Shown: positions 56,201 through 64,000 of the stretch, piece by piece
Layout: each line of letters starts with the position of its first letter
Position numbering within the stretch: the first letter of the stretch is position 1
Assembly: GCA_002633005.1 (NCBI GenBank)
Contig: NMRA01000757.1
Location: forward strand, 30,990-94,989
Reading direction: 5' to 3'
DNA from: Phoronis australis
Taxonomy: Eukaryota > Phoronida > Phoronidae
Length of the DNA stretch: 64,000 nt
Notes under the pieces: generated by a model
Told to the model about the DNA's origin: nothing
Seen by the model: the letters and a program-made list of their open reading frames with translations, nothing else
Databases searched by the model: none
Translations under genes and position numbers: made by a program

Positions 56201-59200
56201 TAAAATCTTGTTTTTGACATAAAACAAATGGTTCATGTCACTTTAAATGACTTATAAAGCCTAAGCACTATTCACCAATGAGAGACTAATGCTCGCAATA
56301 ACTGATTGGATTATGCCATCCATTATCCCATTATCTAACTTCTCCAATTGTCTTAACATCAAGGATTTTAATATTTTATCGTTTAAATCATATTAAATAG
56401 GCACAAGGAATTTAGTACTAATTAGCTTTATGAATTTCAATCAGTTTAGTGTAAATGTTTGTAAACTAAAAAGGCTGACAGTGTGATTGTCATTTTTAAT
56501 TGTAAACGAGCCTTGCTGTATGTAGCATACAGTCAAGAATGTTATTGCGTGCTGTTGCGTGCTGTTGCGTGCTGTTGCATGCTATTCAAATTTAAAGCAC
56601 ACGAGCGTTTGTACTACATGGGTTGCACACCACCTCAGAACTGACATTTCTACAAGTAAGACTGTCATTTCAATAGCACTACCATGGAAATTTTGAATTC
56701 ATCTTTAACAACACTCAACATCCTTCAATTGTTTCTAGCACTGATGATTACTGTGACAGACTAACTGTTGAATCTGATGTGATCACAGTCAATGTAAATA
56801 TGGTATGAAGGAAGGTGGAGAAGACAGACTAACTGCTAATAAAACAGAATGAGAAAGCTTGCTGCCTGCATCTCCAGGGAAGATGGCACCATTAAGAAAG
56901 TTCTTTGATTAATTTGATATAAGCCACACGGGACACTATTAGCAGACGTGATAATCATATTTGATTGACTTGATACCTGACGCACGGAACACTGTTAGCA
57001 GACGTCACAATCGTATTGGATTCAGTCAGCCCATTGTGTGTGAGTGAGCCACAATTACGCAACAACAAAGACCACAAAGAAAGTGTAGACAATGCCTCAC
57101 ACATTTAGCACATGGTGGAATCTTAATTTAATAAATTTCAAAATAAAAGGTAACTTTGGAATTAACATTGTATAGCTGTCAAAAAATAACAGATACCTTT
57201 CCATATTTGCAACACTCTAACTAGCGTATGAAGAATTGAGGAAATGCATTTATCAGCATTTGTTTTGACAGAGGTATATGACCAGCTATGTTGCAGAGTA
57301 AAACATCAAGTTGGTTGTCAAATAATGTCAATGTATTATGACTTATACACAAACAGTGGATCAAACATAAAGGACTGTGCAAGATTGGTAAAAGGAAAAA
57401 AGGCTTGGAGCTTCAATGTAGATGCACTCAAAGTAAGAATGAATAATATGAAATAACTGGAGAGTTACTGAGCTATGTTGAATAAGCACAAGGTTGGAAC
57501 TGAAGTCACTCAAAAATAACATACAAACACTCAGTTAATAAATGAAATCAGTATTGGAACTGAGTGCTGGCAAGATATGTATAGTGGTGGCAGGGACATG
57601 GGGGCCAAGATATGTATAGTGGTGGCAGGGACATGGGGCCAAGATATGTATAGTGGTGGCAGGGACCTGGGGCCAAGATATGTATAGTGGTGGCAGGGAC
57701 ATGGGGCCACGATATGTATAGTGGCAGCAGGGACCTGGTTAGCATTGGGAAAAATAAGTGACCTCTTTGTTTTATCTATCTTTTTTTACTCCAATTTACT
57801 CCAACATAAACTATGTTTGCACTGCGTGAGACCAACTGCTGTTGATGACTATGCGGAGAGGTCAAAGGTTACTTGCCTTGCTGACCTATGCCGTGATGTC
57901 AAGAGTATCATATTGCATGGTGTTTGAGAATCAGGGCTTGAAATGACCCATAACAAAAAAGCGGAAGTTTTTACGGCCCTAAGTATGCGCGCACCCAGCC
58001 TTGAAAATGTCGATGTGGACCTTTTGCCGACAAAAACCAGGAGGACTAAAATAAAAAAAGGTACCACCTCCAGAAGCGTGCGTCTGCCCCTTTTTAGCTC
58101 GTCCGTCCACTCCCACCTCCACACATTTTTGGCTGCAGAGTCGTAGTATTTGTCACCGCGATTTACAATCACACGAGACCCTATTGAAGAAATCCACCAC
58201 GCTATCCCAGGTGCCCCGGCAATGTTGACAATTAACGTTCCTGCGAAACATAAAGAGCAACTTCCGCTTTTCCAGGTGAAAGTCGTCGGCAATGCCGCGG
58301 TAAGAAAGAAATTTGCCGCGGAAATTTTATATCAAATCCGATTTTATTTTTTTTACGCGGAAATATAATAAAATACGCGGACAGAACATTTGAAAAAAGC
58401 GGAAATCCACGTTTCCGCAGAAAATTCCAAGCCTTGGAGAATGTACTTTTAGTTCTCTGCACCTAAAACACTCAGTACACATTGAAACAAGTTTCCAGAA
58501 TTGCTTGAGGTTGCAATCTAATCACTTCCTACAGGATGCTCAATTAGTGCAAACAATTGAGCGACAATAATGCATAGCCAAATACTGCGACAGATCTCAT
58601 ACCTTGCTTGGGAACATAAAGAGCTGGGTCTTGGTAAAACCTGATGCGTGAACGCAGGCTTCCACTGAAATCCGTCAGACATTTCGCAGCACTTGATGTC
58701 ACCTGTTGCAGGTCTCTCTTATCCACGGCCAGGAGACTAAGCAGGGTCTGCATCATTAACATAATTTATGAAACAAGGACACACAGGGTTTGTATCATTA
58801 ACATAATTTATGGAAAAATAAACACAAGGACAGCCTCATCAGCACAATCCATATTAAAAATAAATAAAAACAAACATTTCCATCAAAAAACAAAACATTT
58901 CCATCAAAAACAAATGTTTCCATCAAAATACTATTGTTTGTATAAATAAATAAAAACAAACATTTCCATCAAAATACTATTGTAAGTACAAATAAATAAA
59001 AACAAACATGTCCATCAAAATGCTATTGTTCGTAAAAATTAGTAGGGGCATTAAAATTATTGATCAGTTGCATAAAATATTAAAATGTTAGTATCCAGAG
59101 GATTACATTGGACACCTAACAAAGTGAGTGTCTATAAAATATTAAAATGTTAGTATCCAGGGGATTACATTGGACACCTAACAAAGTGAGTGTCTATAAA

Positions 59201-60481
59201 ATATTAAAATGTTAGTATCCAGGGGATTACATTGGACACCTAACAAAGTGAGTGTCTTTTATTTTACTACACCACTCATCACAGTTTCAGCCAATCAGTT
59301 ATCAATAAATGATTATGGTTACAATCACTCATTACTTAAATCAGTAATCAATAAATGATTATGGTTACAATCACTCATTACTTAAATCAGTAATCAATAA
59401 ATGATTATGGTTACAATCACTCATTACTTAAATCAGTAATCAATAAATGATTATGGTTACAATCACTCATTACTTAAGAGTTAATTATAAACCGAGAGAT
59501 CCATTAAATTTGATATTTCAATGTCACTGGTGAGTATAGTATTTCAGAAAGATGGCGTATTTTGAAGCAAGCTACATCAGGTGTTTTGCTTAAAATTAAG
59601 TACTGAGCAGAAACGCTAATTGATAAATGGCTCTTAAATTTCAAATTTGTCAGATTACTGTTTGGCAATGTCATTCTTTCAACTGTTCCACCGCTGGAAA
59701 GTTTTGTATTGGAATTGGTCCCAGTATCAGTTTCTGCTTAACTAAAGACATACAGTTAATACAGGAATGTGATCACAAACATGAAATTGAAAACCAGTTC
59801 ATCGTGTTAAACGAAGACAGACAATTGAAACTTAAGAAACCTTGAATTATCTAATTTAATTAATTCTGCTGCCACTGAAAATATCATACAGTGATATAGC
59901 TGCCACATGAGAACTGTACGGAACCTTTACGAAATAATAAATACGAAATAACCGTAAAATTTCTAGTTTGGGCAGTCTCTTAAATTTGCGACATGGAAAC
60001 TCAAGCAGAAATGGAATTTTCCCCATTCTGAAGATTGATACACGGTCGATTATGGCGTTCATCAAAATTCTCAAAATTTGCACATTGCATTTTGTGTATT
60101 AAAAGTCTGAAAAGATACTTGGCAGGTTCATAAAATCATCAAAAATAGTCGCTGATTCAACGATTTCATGCATCCCCATAGCGACATTGCAGTGAATGAG
60201 CATTTGTCATCGATAGTAATTCTTGAATTTGGAACCGCCAGTATTTCCTATTTCTAAAATTTGGTAAAAGTTCTGACCTTGAGCAAAATAATAAATTTTC
60301 TACTGTTCCAAACTGGAGAATTTTTGGAATGCTTGGTCAGGTGTCGCCAGTTACGTAATACATTACCTTGACAATGTCGGGTCGCTGGAGAAACACCTCT
60401 GGTGGAAAGTCATGATGGACAACGTCACTGAGAAAATCACACGTGCTCACAACCAATGCCGAGTCTGAGCTCTGCAGGGAG
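17065..60481 (-). CDS. RTTN: Rotatin, 43 coding exons, amino-terminal exons missing
   Basis: Large armadillo-repeat-like helical protein needed in vertebrates for centriole elongation, primary cilia, axial rotation and left-right patterning. I assembled 43 minus-strand exons totalling about 6015 bases (about 2000 codons) from 60481 down to a TGA at 17065-17067. Every junction has GT-AG borders and keeps phase. Segments recognisable against vertebrate rotatin include FPPEVFLQRPDIVK, VADAPHFYNLASLERTL, TTMSFMGKGVTRC, ISGGIWGVAITVLL, FHSEGQQMIMKVNG and ASSALWALLHNSQK, in the same order as in the vertebrate protein. Vertebrate rotatin is about 2220 residues, so roughly the first 180 are absent; no matching exon was found from 60482 to 64000. 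Exon coordinates are in the five block entries. Borders are my reading, without transcript support. Confidence 0.93.
17248..17585. repeat. Minisatellite, 34 bp x about 10
   Basis: Units TGCGCCCAGTGTGTGCATCA plus CAGATAAAAGATTA, nearly identical, in the last RTTN intron and ending 43 bp from the final coding exon. Confidence 0.9.
18293..18640. repeat. Tandem repeat, 86 bp x 4, carrying copies of an RTTN exon end and its splice donor
   Basis: The AC that marks the donor on the minus strand recurs at exactly 86-bp spacing (18351, 18437, 18523, 18609). Each unit contains the last about 44 bases of the 18611-18733 exon plus the donor GTAAGTCTGAC and intron sequence. The copy at 18609 belongs to the real exon. 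Confidence 0.9.
21796..23419. mobile_element. piggyBac-like non-autonomous element flanked by TTAA
   Basis: Imperfect terminal inverted repeats: left AGGAGAATGCCACCC, right GGGTGGCATGCTCCT. They are bordered exactly by TTAA at 21792-21795 and 23420-23423, the target duplication of the piggyBac class. The 1.6-kb interior shows no transposase I recognise. It lies in the RTTN intron 21317-24172. Confidence 0.65.
24698..24763. repeat. Partial duplicate of an RTTN exon 5' end with acceptor
   Basis: 24721-24763 repeats 24643-24685 (the 5' end of exon 24574-24671 plus its acceptor). The stretch 24698-24720 just before it repeats intron sequence at 24527-24550 from the other side of the exon. A tandem duplication of about 171 bp followed by loss of about 93 bp would explain this. 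Confidence 0.85.
26572..26664. repeat. Minisatellite, 31 bp x 3
   Basis: Three identical units beginning TACGGCAGTGATAAGCTGTC in an RTTN intron. Confidence 0.95.
27180..27870. repeat. Degenerate dispersed repeat with ATTGCCACTAG motif
   Basis: AAAATTGCCACTAG(A/G)GG recurs at about 27205, 27230, 27655 and, altered, near 27380 and 27510. It is interleaved with CAAATTTCATGAA-type and GGTTTGGGAGATACAG-type segments, ending in a GGAC run at 27810-27820 and TGTGGGCGCATAAAAATTG. It looks like diverged tandem copies of a repeat; no coding capacity was recognised. Confidence 0.5.
28014..36504 (-). CDS. RTTN: RTTN block 4: ten exons
   Basis: Exons: 36300-36504, 35517-35621, 34228-34386, 33191-33271, 32047-32224, 31359-31426, 30813-30951, 29883-30051, 29210-29436, 28014-28154. 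They encode CVEMLQSLLEVLSAFHLGRG and SFMGKGVTRCAAVCLLHVAH; GFNWLFPLWTYRDPE; REISGGIWGVAITVLL; AALLLVNLTTLCLTDEEG; LVALLVLLEHTNFYPEVV; two polar linker exons rich in T, P, S, Q and N; SSPGLISALCQLMRNLVKL; EHILHLLCVWASADSHTRTD; and MWMAVLQLLTQLIKLSGQQ. The linker region corresponds to the poorly conserved Ser/Thr/Pro-rich stretch of rotatin. The donor at 33191 (GTGCGT) was selected by phase. Confidence 0.87.
32609..33025. repeat. Minisatellite, 41 bp x about 10
   Basis: Units with AACAGACAATGTGTCCAACT and CTCAGACTAACACAGGC, with several variant units. It sits in an RTTN intron. Confidence 0.9.
33068..33166. repeat. Minisatellite, 19 bp x about 5
   Basis: CATTCTAAAGCACAGTCCA repeated, ending about 25 bp from the donor of the RTTN exon 33191-33271. 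Confidence 0.9.
35040..35465. repeat. Diverged tandem repeat of about 42 bp
   Basis: Irregular copies of TGTACTGTCTAGCTACCC plus TATTCTGATAACACC, with many indels; an old minisatellite ending about 50 bp from RTTN exon 35517-35621. Confidence 0.75.
37178..41935 (-). CDS. RTTN: RTTN block 3: ten exons including 45-bp and 20-bp exons
   Basis: Exons: 41847-41935, 40882-40999, 40574-40670, 40223-40267, 39640-39840, 39046-39267, 38278-38507, 37912-37983, 37434-37453, 37178-37352. Recognisable segments include GGLDKVLACLNDILQNG, LETAHVLAFLVFCDV, VPFSLPSLLTTRYKLP, QLVRHLWNVSWHNDMDELL, DGILQSLYAIMNATSH, MVTWLSEVMTRPGPMLQLI and VADAPHFYNLASLERTL. The donor of 39046-39267 (CAG/GTCTGT) and the acceptor at 38507 were fixed by the continuous reading AFNRFLCTTPSSAADKNLL. 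The acceptor at 37352 is required by phase and has a good pyrimidine tract. Confidence 0.85.
37434..37453 (-). CDS. RTTN: RTTN 20-bp micro-exon
   Basis: GCCCGAGCTTTTGTACACAG, flanked by TTTGCAG on its 5' side and GTACGG on its 3' side. Joined to its neighbours it reads RPELLYTG, matching a SELLY-type segment of vertebrate rotatin and restoring phase between 37912-37983 and 37178-37352. Skipping it would shift the frame. Confidence 0.7.
38712..39000. repeat. Two short tandem repeats (about 57 bp x 2; 35 bp x 3)
   Basis: 38712-38830 holds two copies around GTAAAACAGAGTGTA...CTAATATA. 38896-39000 holds three copies of CTGTCACATTACAACTGGCA plus AGTATTACA. The second ends 45 bp from RTTN exon 39046-39267. 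Confidence 0.85.
41028..41535. mobile_element. Terminal-inverted-repeat element of about 508 bp
   Basis: Left end TAGGCCCTTTCATA, right end TATGAAAGGCCCTA (one mismatch in the inverted pairing). The interior has repeated GACCGGAGTTAAGCGTTCAT segments and many CGACG/GTTAAC palindromes. It is non-coding and lies in the RTTN intron between 41000 and 41846. Confidence 0.6.
42141..42709. mobile_element. Terminal-inverted-repeat element of about 569 bp
   Basis: Left AGGGCTGTTCCAGCAAAATC, right inverse GATTTTACTGGAACAGCCCT, one mismatch over about 20 bases. The inverted similarity runs on into the G-rich left and C-rich right flanks. Inside, TTATGGGTGGTTGCGTTTG recurs in variants. No coding sequence was recognised. 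Confidence 0.7.
42913..43598. repeat. Large minisatellite, 22 bp x about 31, with 88-bp higher-order period
   Basis: Units ACTAAAAGTGRCCTGTKACATY. From about 43029 to 43380 the four-unit order (one GGCC unit, then three GACC units, the last GTGACATT) repeats, with the marker unit at 43029, 43117, 43205 and 43293. It ends about 17 bp from the donor of RTTN exon 43617-43716. Confidence 0.95.
43617..50528 (-). CDS. RTTN: RTTN block 2: seven exons
   Basis: Exons: 50413-50528, 48511-48637, 47767-47892, 46385-46501, 45596-45735, 44741-44903, 43617-43716. They encode, in order, MVDLLSLAEEALPSLPYH; RELLLKLLSHPILNIRAYSY; PLVLFLLDVDILYEVCCFG; SKPARSIILHLLQCKLLVQ; GTLGDCILGLIETQ; KRLFHFLSIDGASGLPTL; and SSIRKSAVEQLSVMLQ. 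All are helical-repeat segments with rotatin counterparts. The acceptor of 50413-50528 has a weak pyrimidine tract and was chosen by phase. The donor of the last exon is about 17 bp from a large minisatellite. Confidence 0.87.
45000..45139. repeat. Minisatellite, 21 bp x about 6
   Basis: TACCCGTCACGTCAGCCTGTA units. The 21-bp period keeps frames open, producing an artefactual TGIQADVTGIQAD-like ORF on the minus strand. Confidence 0.9.
46846..47256. other. Assembly gap (411 N)
   Basis: Run of N in an RTTN intron, next to an AC dinucleotide repeat at 47257-47281 that probably caused the gap. Confidence 1.
48271..48445. repeat. Minisatellite, 28 bp x about 6
   Basis: GTGTGTTCATGTGAAGAGTA plus AAATGTCA, with TGT/TGA variants, in an RTTN intron about 65 bp from exon 48511-48637. 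Confidence 0.9.
49903..50116. mobile_element. MITE of about 214 bp with TA target duplication
   Basis: TACCGTATTCGCC at the left pairs with GGCGAATATGGTA at the right (one mismatch). Inside, AAGCGCCC-type motifs repeat. TA at both ends fits a Tc1/mariner-type or similar MITE; class is inferred. Confidence 0.65.
52121..52510. mobile_element. Long foldback element of about 390 bp
   Basis: Two inverted arms of about 180 bp each surround a short centre near 52300-52325. Matching pairs include GTAAGTGATCA near the outer ends, GACCTGGTCCACCAGGTC versus GGTGGACCAGGTC, TACACGGGAGG versus CCTCCCGTGTATTC, and GGTTGCAGAC versus GTCTGCAACC. The arms show scattered mismatches. A transcript through the intron could form a long double-stranded hairpin. 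Confidence 0.8.
52616..60481 (-). CDS. RTTN: RTTN block 1: six amino-terminal-side exons
   Basis: Exons in transcript order: 60367-60481, 58603-58747, 55760-55883, 55030-55282, 53713-53874, 52616-52828. They encode SLQSSDSALVV...FPPEVFLQRPDIVK; TLLSLLAV...RFYQDPALYVPKQ; the polar linker TRPSVVGREQPTRVRGDGRD; LQFVQMTLPQYTADVLHKCL; ADLLVECLDLFGTLLHYHE; and LPENVIIYLSKILLDLPII. The linker exon matches a low-complexity S/R/G region of vertebrate rotatin. The first exon could instead start at 60471 (alternative acceptor CTGCAG), but similarity favours 60481. Confidence 0.88.
52946..53257. mobile_element. Inverted-repeat element of about 312 bp with hammerhead-like core
   Basis: Perfect 28-bp terminal inverted repeats (52946-52973 and 53230-53257, AAACTTTTTGTTTGAAAGCT type). 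The minus strand of the interior has CTGATGA (53101-53107), a GAGAC/GTCTC stem, GAAA (53081-53084) and a 7-bp ATATAGC/GCTATAT pairing. Sequence just beyond its right end, and the core, recur at 7.25-7.5 kb. Confidence 0.6.
57571..57737. repeat. Minisatellite, 34-35 bp x 5
   Basis: CAAGATATGTATAGTGGTGG plus CAGGGACATGGGGC, in an RTTN intron. Confidence 0.9.
57932..58436. mobile_element. Candidate hAT-like non-autonomous element
   Basis: Left end CAGGGCTTGAAAT, right end (inverse) CAAGGCTTGGAATTTT. The motif GAGAAT occurs next to both ends but does not give a clean 8-bp duplication. The interior has GCGGAAAT-type segments and an open minus-strand frame (57849-58292) of no recognised family. 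Confidence 0.5.
58857..59029. repeat. Irregular tandem repeat with CATTTCCATCAAAA
   Basis: Several copies of AACAAACATTTCCATCAAAA, the later ones with ATACTATTGTTTGTATAAAT inserts. It is in the first visible RTTN intron. Confidence 0.8.
59072..59258. repeat. Minisatellite, 62 bp x 3
   Basis: Units around TAAAATGTTAGTATCCAG and GGACACCTAACAAAGTGAG, nearly identical, at exactly 62-bp spacing. Confidence 0.95.
59295..59478. repeat. Minisatellite, 46 bp x 4
   Basis: TCAGTAATCAATAAATGATT plus ATGGTTACAATCACTCATTA and CTTAAA. Starts at 59295, 59341, 59387 and 59433 are exactly 46 apart. Confidence 0.95.
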
Positions 60482-62516
60482 CTGAAGTAAACAACAGATA
60501 TGCTCAGTCTTCACTTATTTAGCATATAACATGTCTGGCAAGTGAAATTCTATTTTGTCCAGTCTGTCCATAAAAAAGCTTACTAACATGTTGGTTTATT
60601 ACCAACATGGTATGCAGTGTGTGGGTGGCGTAAAACAACATTTGGAAAAGTTTTCCTTAATTGTATTAAGGTAATTAGTCTTTGAAAATTAGATGAATGA
60701 CTTCTGTGCAAAATAAGTCCAGAATTACACAGGTGTTAATGAGCACAGGGTCAAAGTTGAAGTGGATAATTACGAGACATTGTAGTTGAGAACAAAATAA
60801 GCATGTTTTCGGTAATACGCAAAATACTGAAATCCTGTCGGTATTCAACTTTTGTCTGCATTCACAATTAAACTCTCTGAACAACAGTGAAATCTCGCAA
60901 GAACACGATAAGCCAAACAAGGAAAATTTTATCATTGCTCATTATTCCATGAAAGATATATAGGACTAAATTTTTGCCCTTTCCGTGTTCAAGTTGTGTG
61001 ATATAGCTAGCACCAGACAATATTTGATGAATTGTGGTCATTGAACTCATTATTAGAAGACCTTGAAAAATGAAAAAAAATGATTTTGGTAATTAATTTT
61101 GTCCGAAATATTTTTGCCATAATAACTACGAAACTCTACAGTCGAATATCTAAGGAAATGATTAGACGCTCATGAGACACAGGCAGTTAATCGTGCAACA
61201 CTTGCTAATATGTTTCCTCAAGTCAGTCAGAGGAGTTAAGCATGAACGAGAGTCTAGATTGGAAAACCGAAGGGTAGAGTTCAACAGCTGTCTTACAGCG
61301 AGAAAAATATAACCAAAACTACAGCAAAACATGGAGATAAATTAACGTTATGTGAACCCTGATCTTCGCAATAGCTCAAGCATCAATTGTTTTGTTTTTC
61401 TTAAATATGGCATTTAGTTACCTAAAAAGTCACTTTGGTCTCTTTTATTTGCTTAAGGGTCCAAAAATCCCAGAATTTCCTTTAAAAGACCACTTTTGAC
61501 AGCTGTTTTGTAGCTACTTGAATACGCACACACGAGATAATCAGTGAGCAAAAGTGTGATGTGTATAATACTGTCACACATCTCAACATTGTGGTAAGTC
61601 AACACAGTTATTACTTGAGTTTTAGCTGTGTGTAAAACGGCAACACAAGGGGATGCTGTACTAAGTCATATTCAATAATGCTCTTACAAGCTTATGAGGG
61701 GTGGGACAATACACATTTTTAGGATTTCTTTTTGCTAGGCGGAATTTGATTATATTTTATTCTATTCTGACTTGTTTGTCAAACTAATTCATTTTTCCCA
61801 AATATAAATAGGTAATTCAACACAAGTACCAACAAAATTGTTAAATATGATTCCAACTAAGGAACGACCTTAATCAGTACACTTGATCAATATCTCACTA
61901 ATACTCTTCAAAAGATATAAGATGCAAATAAATCGTAACTTTGTATGACACCTAACAGCTGAAATTGGAACTATAAATCAAATCGAAATGGGGCTTAGCA
62001 TATAAAAATCAAAATCGGTCATGCCCGCATCGTGATTCCATTATTACAAGTCGATTTGCACCACTATAGTTAATGTTTGACATATGACACAATGTAACAC
62101 CAGGGGGCATTGTTATGCAAGTTCACACTGTATAGCAGGACAGGCAACATCATTTATACAGCTATTGATTAAGTTTAAATGCACCACCCCACCATAGTAC
62201 CATGACCTTTCTCATATTGGAATAGTCTGCCCTACATCACACAGTCAATATTTGTAATCAAACATAGACAGAAAAGTAATTCAACTGCCTTTAATTTCCA
62301 GTTTTATCCCCACTGTTATCATATTGACGCACAGTCTGTCTATTGCCAGGTGTCATATGTGGCAACATTATGACAACCAAATAGACAATCCATGTGATAA
62401 AAGGAAGACATTATTCTATTGGATCATATTTCCGCAGTAGTTCAGTCACCATAGGCCATCTTAGGTGTGAATAGAATTCCAGCTATATATCAAATACATA
62501 GAAATAAAACACAAGT

Positions 62517-62747
62517 AGTACAAGTTAGTGGTGCAAGCACAACACAAATAACACAAGTTAGTGGTGCAAGCACAACACAAATAACACAAGTTAGTGATGC
62601 AAGCACAACACAAATAACACAAGTTAGTGATGCAAGCACAACACAAATAACACAAGTTAGTGGTGCAAGCACAACACAAATAACACAAGTTAGTGGTGCA
62701 AGCACAACACAAATAACACAAGTTAGTGGTGCAAGCACAACACAAAT
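62517..62747. repeat. Minisatellite, 33 bp x 7
   Basis: CAAGTTAGTGGTGCAAGCAC plus AACACAAATAACA. The period is a multiple of three, so long repetitive ORFs appear on both strands; they are not genes. Confidence 0.95.
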
Positions 62748-63002
62748 CTCCAATGTCAGGACGATAGAGACACCATAGAAAAACAAAAATCACCATAAGG
62801 CAACAAATCATAAAGACAACTGATAGTTGAAGACTCAAATTTGAAATGAATTTCAATCTAAATACATCCCATTCACGGTAACAAATGCACATGTTATCCA
62901 CTCCTTCGAACGAGCGTATGATTTTATTTCCAAGAAATCAGTTCTCATGTGAAGACCAATTAATCTTACAACCATGGTAAAAGTTACTCTCTTTGAAGAA
63001 AG

Positions 63003-63387
63003 GCAGGCTATTAGCAGTGTTGAGTTGAGGATCTAAGGTCTCATCTTTGTACTCAAAGCAGGCTATTAGCAGTGTTGAGTTGAGGATCAAAGGTCTCATC
63101 TTTGTACTCAAAGCAGGCTAATAGCGGTGTTGAGTTGAGGATCAAAGGTCTCATCTTTGTACTCAAAGCAGGCTATTAGCAGTGTTGAGTTGAGGATCAA
63201 AGGTCTCATCTTTGTACTCAAAGCAGGCTATTAGCAGTGTTGAGTTGAGGATCAAAGGTCTCATCTTTGTACTCAAAGCAGGCTATTAGCAGTGTTGAGT
63301 TGAGGATCAAAGGTCTCATCTTTGTACTCAAAGCAGGCTAATAGCGGTGTTGAGTTCAGGGTCAAGTCTCATCTTTGTAGTCAAAAT
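63003..63387. repeat. Minisatellite, 55 bp x 7
   Basis: GCAGGCTATTAGCAGTGTTG plus AGTTGAGGATCAAAGGTCTC and ATCTTTGTACTCAAA. Starts at 63003, 63058 and 63113 are exactly 55 apart, with a few variant bases. Confidence 0.95.
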
Positions 63388-64000
63388 CAAACTCTAAAAT
63401 ATTTTTGAAAATTTCCATCCTATGTTTCTATTATTCTGTGCTAAAATACACATAGCTTGACCAAATATCATTTGATATAAATGTACAAGATGAAATCTGT
63501 TTTCTAAATTATCATTTTGTTTTCACTTTAATATGCAACTTTATTCATAACAGCAGGAAGAGATAACCAGGAAGGGACAACTGTTTTAGCGCATTTTAAC
63601 GTGATTTCAAACGTGATTTCAAAAGTAAATGTTCAAGTTATCTGGAATCCAAGCATTATTTTTGAAAGATTAACTCTTTAGCTATAAAATGACACCACTT
63701 TGGTCCTCAAAGACTGCATATTACTGGCACTGGGATGCTTTGAACGTGACATGTTTACCCTTCCAAAAGATGCTTCTTCCCAGGCATGTACTCGGGCATG
63801 AGCCTCTTTTTTGAACCAACAGATGTCACTAACATATGCAAATGAGGCTCGCATCGCTACGTCATACGACGTCATACGGCGCGAGCTTCCAATTTGAAAC
63901 GTCAGGTGCCTATAGTGTATGACTTGAAACGCAGTAGTCTACTTGATCGGGTATATCCTAGTATGATTCCAAGAAAACTAAGAACTCACCCAAGTCAATG

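Larger units (their letters stand above)
60482..64000 (-). other. RTTN upstream intron(s), no certain exon
   Basis: Apart from two minisatellites, nothing gene-like was recognised. The last about 11 bases of the window, read on the minus strand, precede GTGAGTTCTTAG, a strong donor-like site; this could be the end of an upstream RTTN exon. Used as the exon directly before 60367-60481 it would give a stop in the required phase, unless the alternative acceptor at 60471 is used. Confidence 0.3.

Noticed and set aside
57849..58292. 147-codon minus-strand ORF with hydrophobic stretch
   Set aside because: Lies almost wholly inside the candidate hAT-like element and has no family match that I can see.
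62461..62901. Repetitive ORFs on both strands (CCACTTNLCYL-like and GASTTQITQVS-like)
   Set aside because: Both arise from the 33-bp minisatellite, whose period is a multiple of three.

Overview
This is a stretch of animal nuclear genome with spliced genes, long AT-rich introns, many minisatellites and small foldback DNA transposons, and two assembly gaps. Gene content (a rotatin orthologue, a somatomedin-B/TSP1 secreted protein, a group III secreted phospholipase A2 relative) and repeat style suggest a non-vertebrate bilaterian, probably a marine invertebrate. The sequence alone does not fix the phylum. The six-frame ORFs mislead here because every real gene is cut into short exons; the models below come from splice sites, reading phase and protein-family recognition.

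Layout. (1) 171-6417, minus strand: first two coding exons of an SBSPON-like gene (signal peptide + somatomedin B, then TSP1), with its 3' exons off the left edge. (2) 6.4-10.9 kb: intergenic, with dispersed repeats. (3) 10975-16280, plus strand: a secreted group III PLA2-like protein with a TATA promoter. Its calcium loop and the catalytic His-Asp positions are replaced, so it looks like a pseudoenzyme. (4) 17065-60481, minus strand: rotatin (RTTN), 43 coding exons totalling about 6.0 kb, running convergently towards the PLA2-like gene. Reading phase is consistent through all 43 exons to a stop codon. The amino-terminal exons (roughly the first 180 residues by comparison with vertebrate rotatin) are not visible and should lie beyond 64 kb. 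(5) 60.5-64 kb: intron or upstream part of RTTN with two minisatellites.

RTTN introns are full of minisatellites (21 to 88 bp periods) and terminal-inverted-repeat elements. Two tandem duplications have copied pieces of exons with their splice sites. One 22-bp minisatellite with an 88-bp higher-order period ends about 17 bp from a splice donor. An element with TTAA flanks resembles the piggyBac class, a 115-bp near-perfect palindrome with an 8-bp target duplication sits 23 bp from the TSP1 exon, and a hammerhead-ribozyme-like motif lies inside an inverted-repeat element.

The three genes are not obviously functionally linked: rotatin acts at centrioles and cilia, whereas the other two encode secreted proteins. 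The most notable protein is the PLA2-like pseudoenzyme. No wholly new system is evident.
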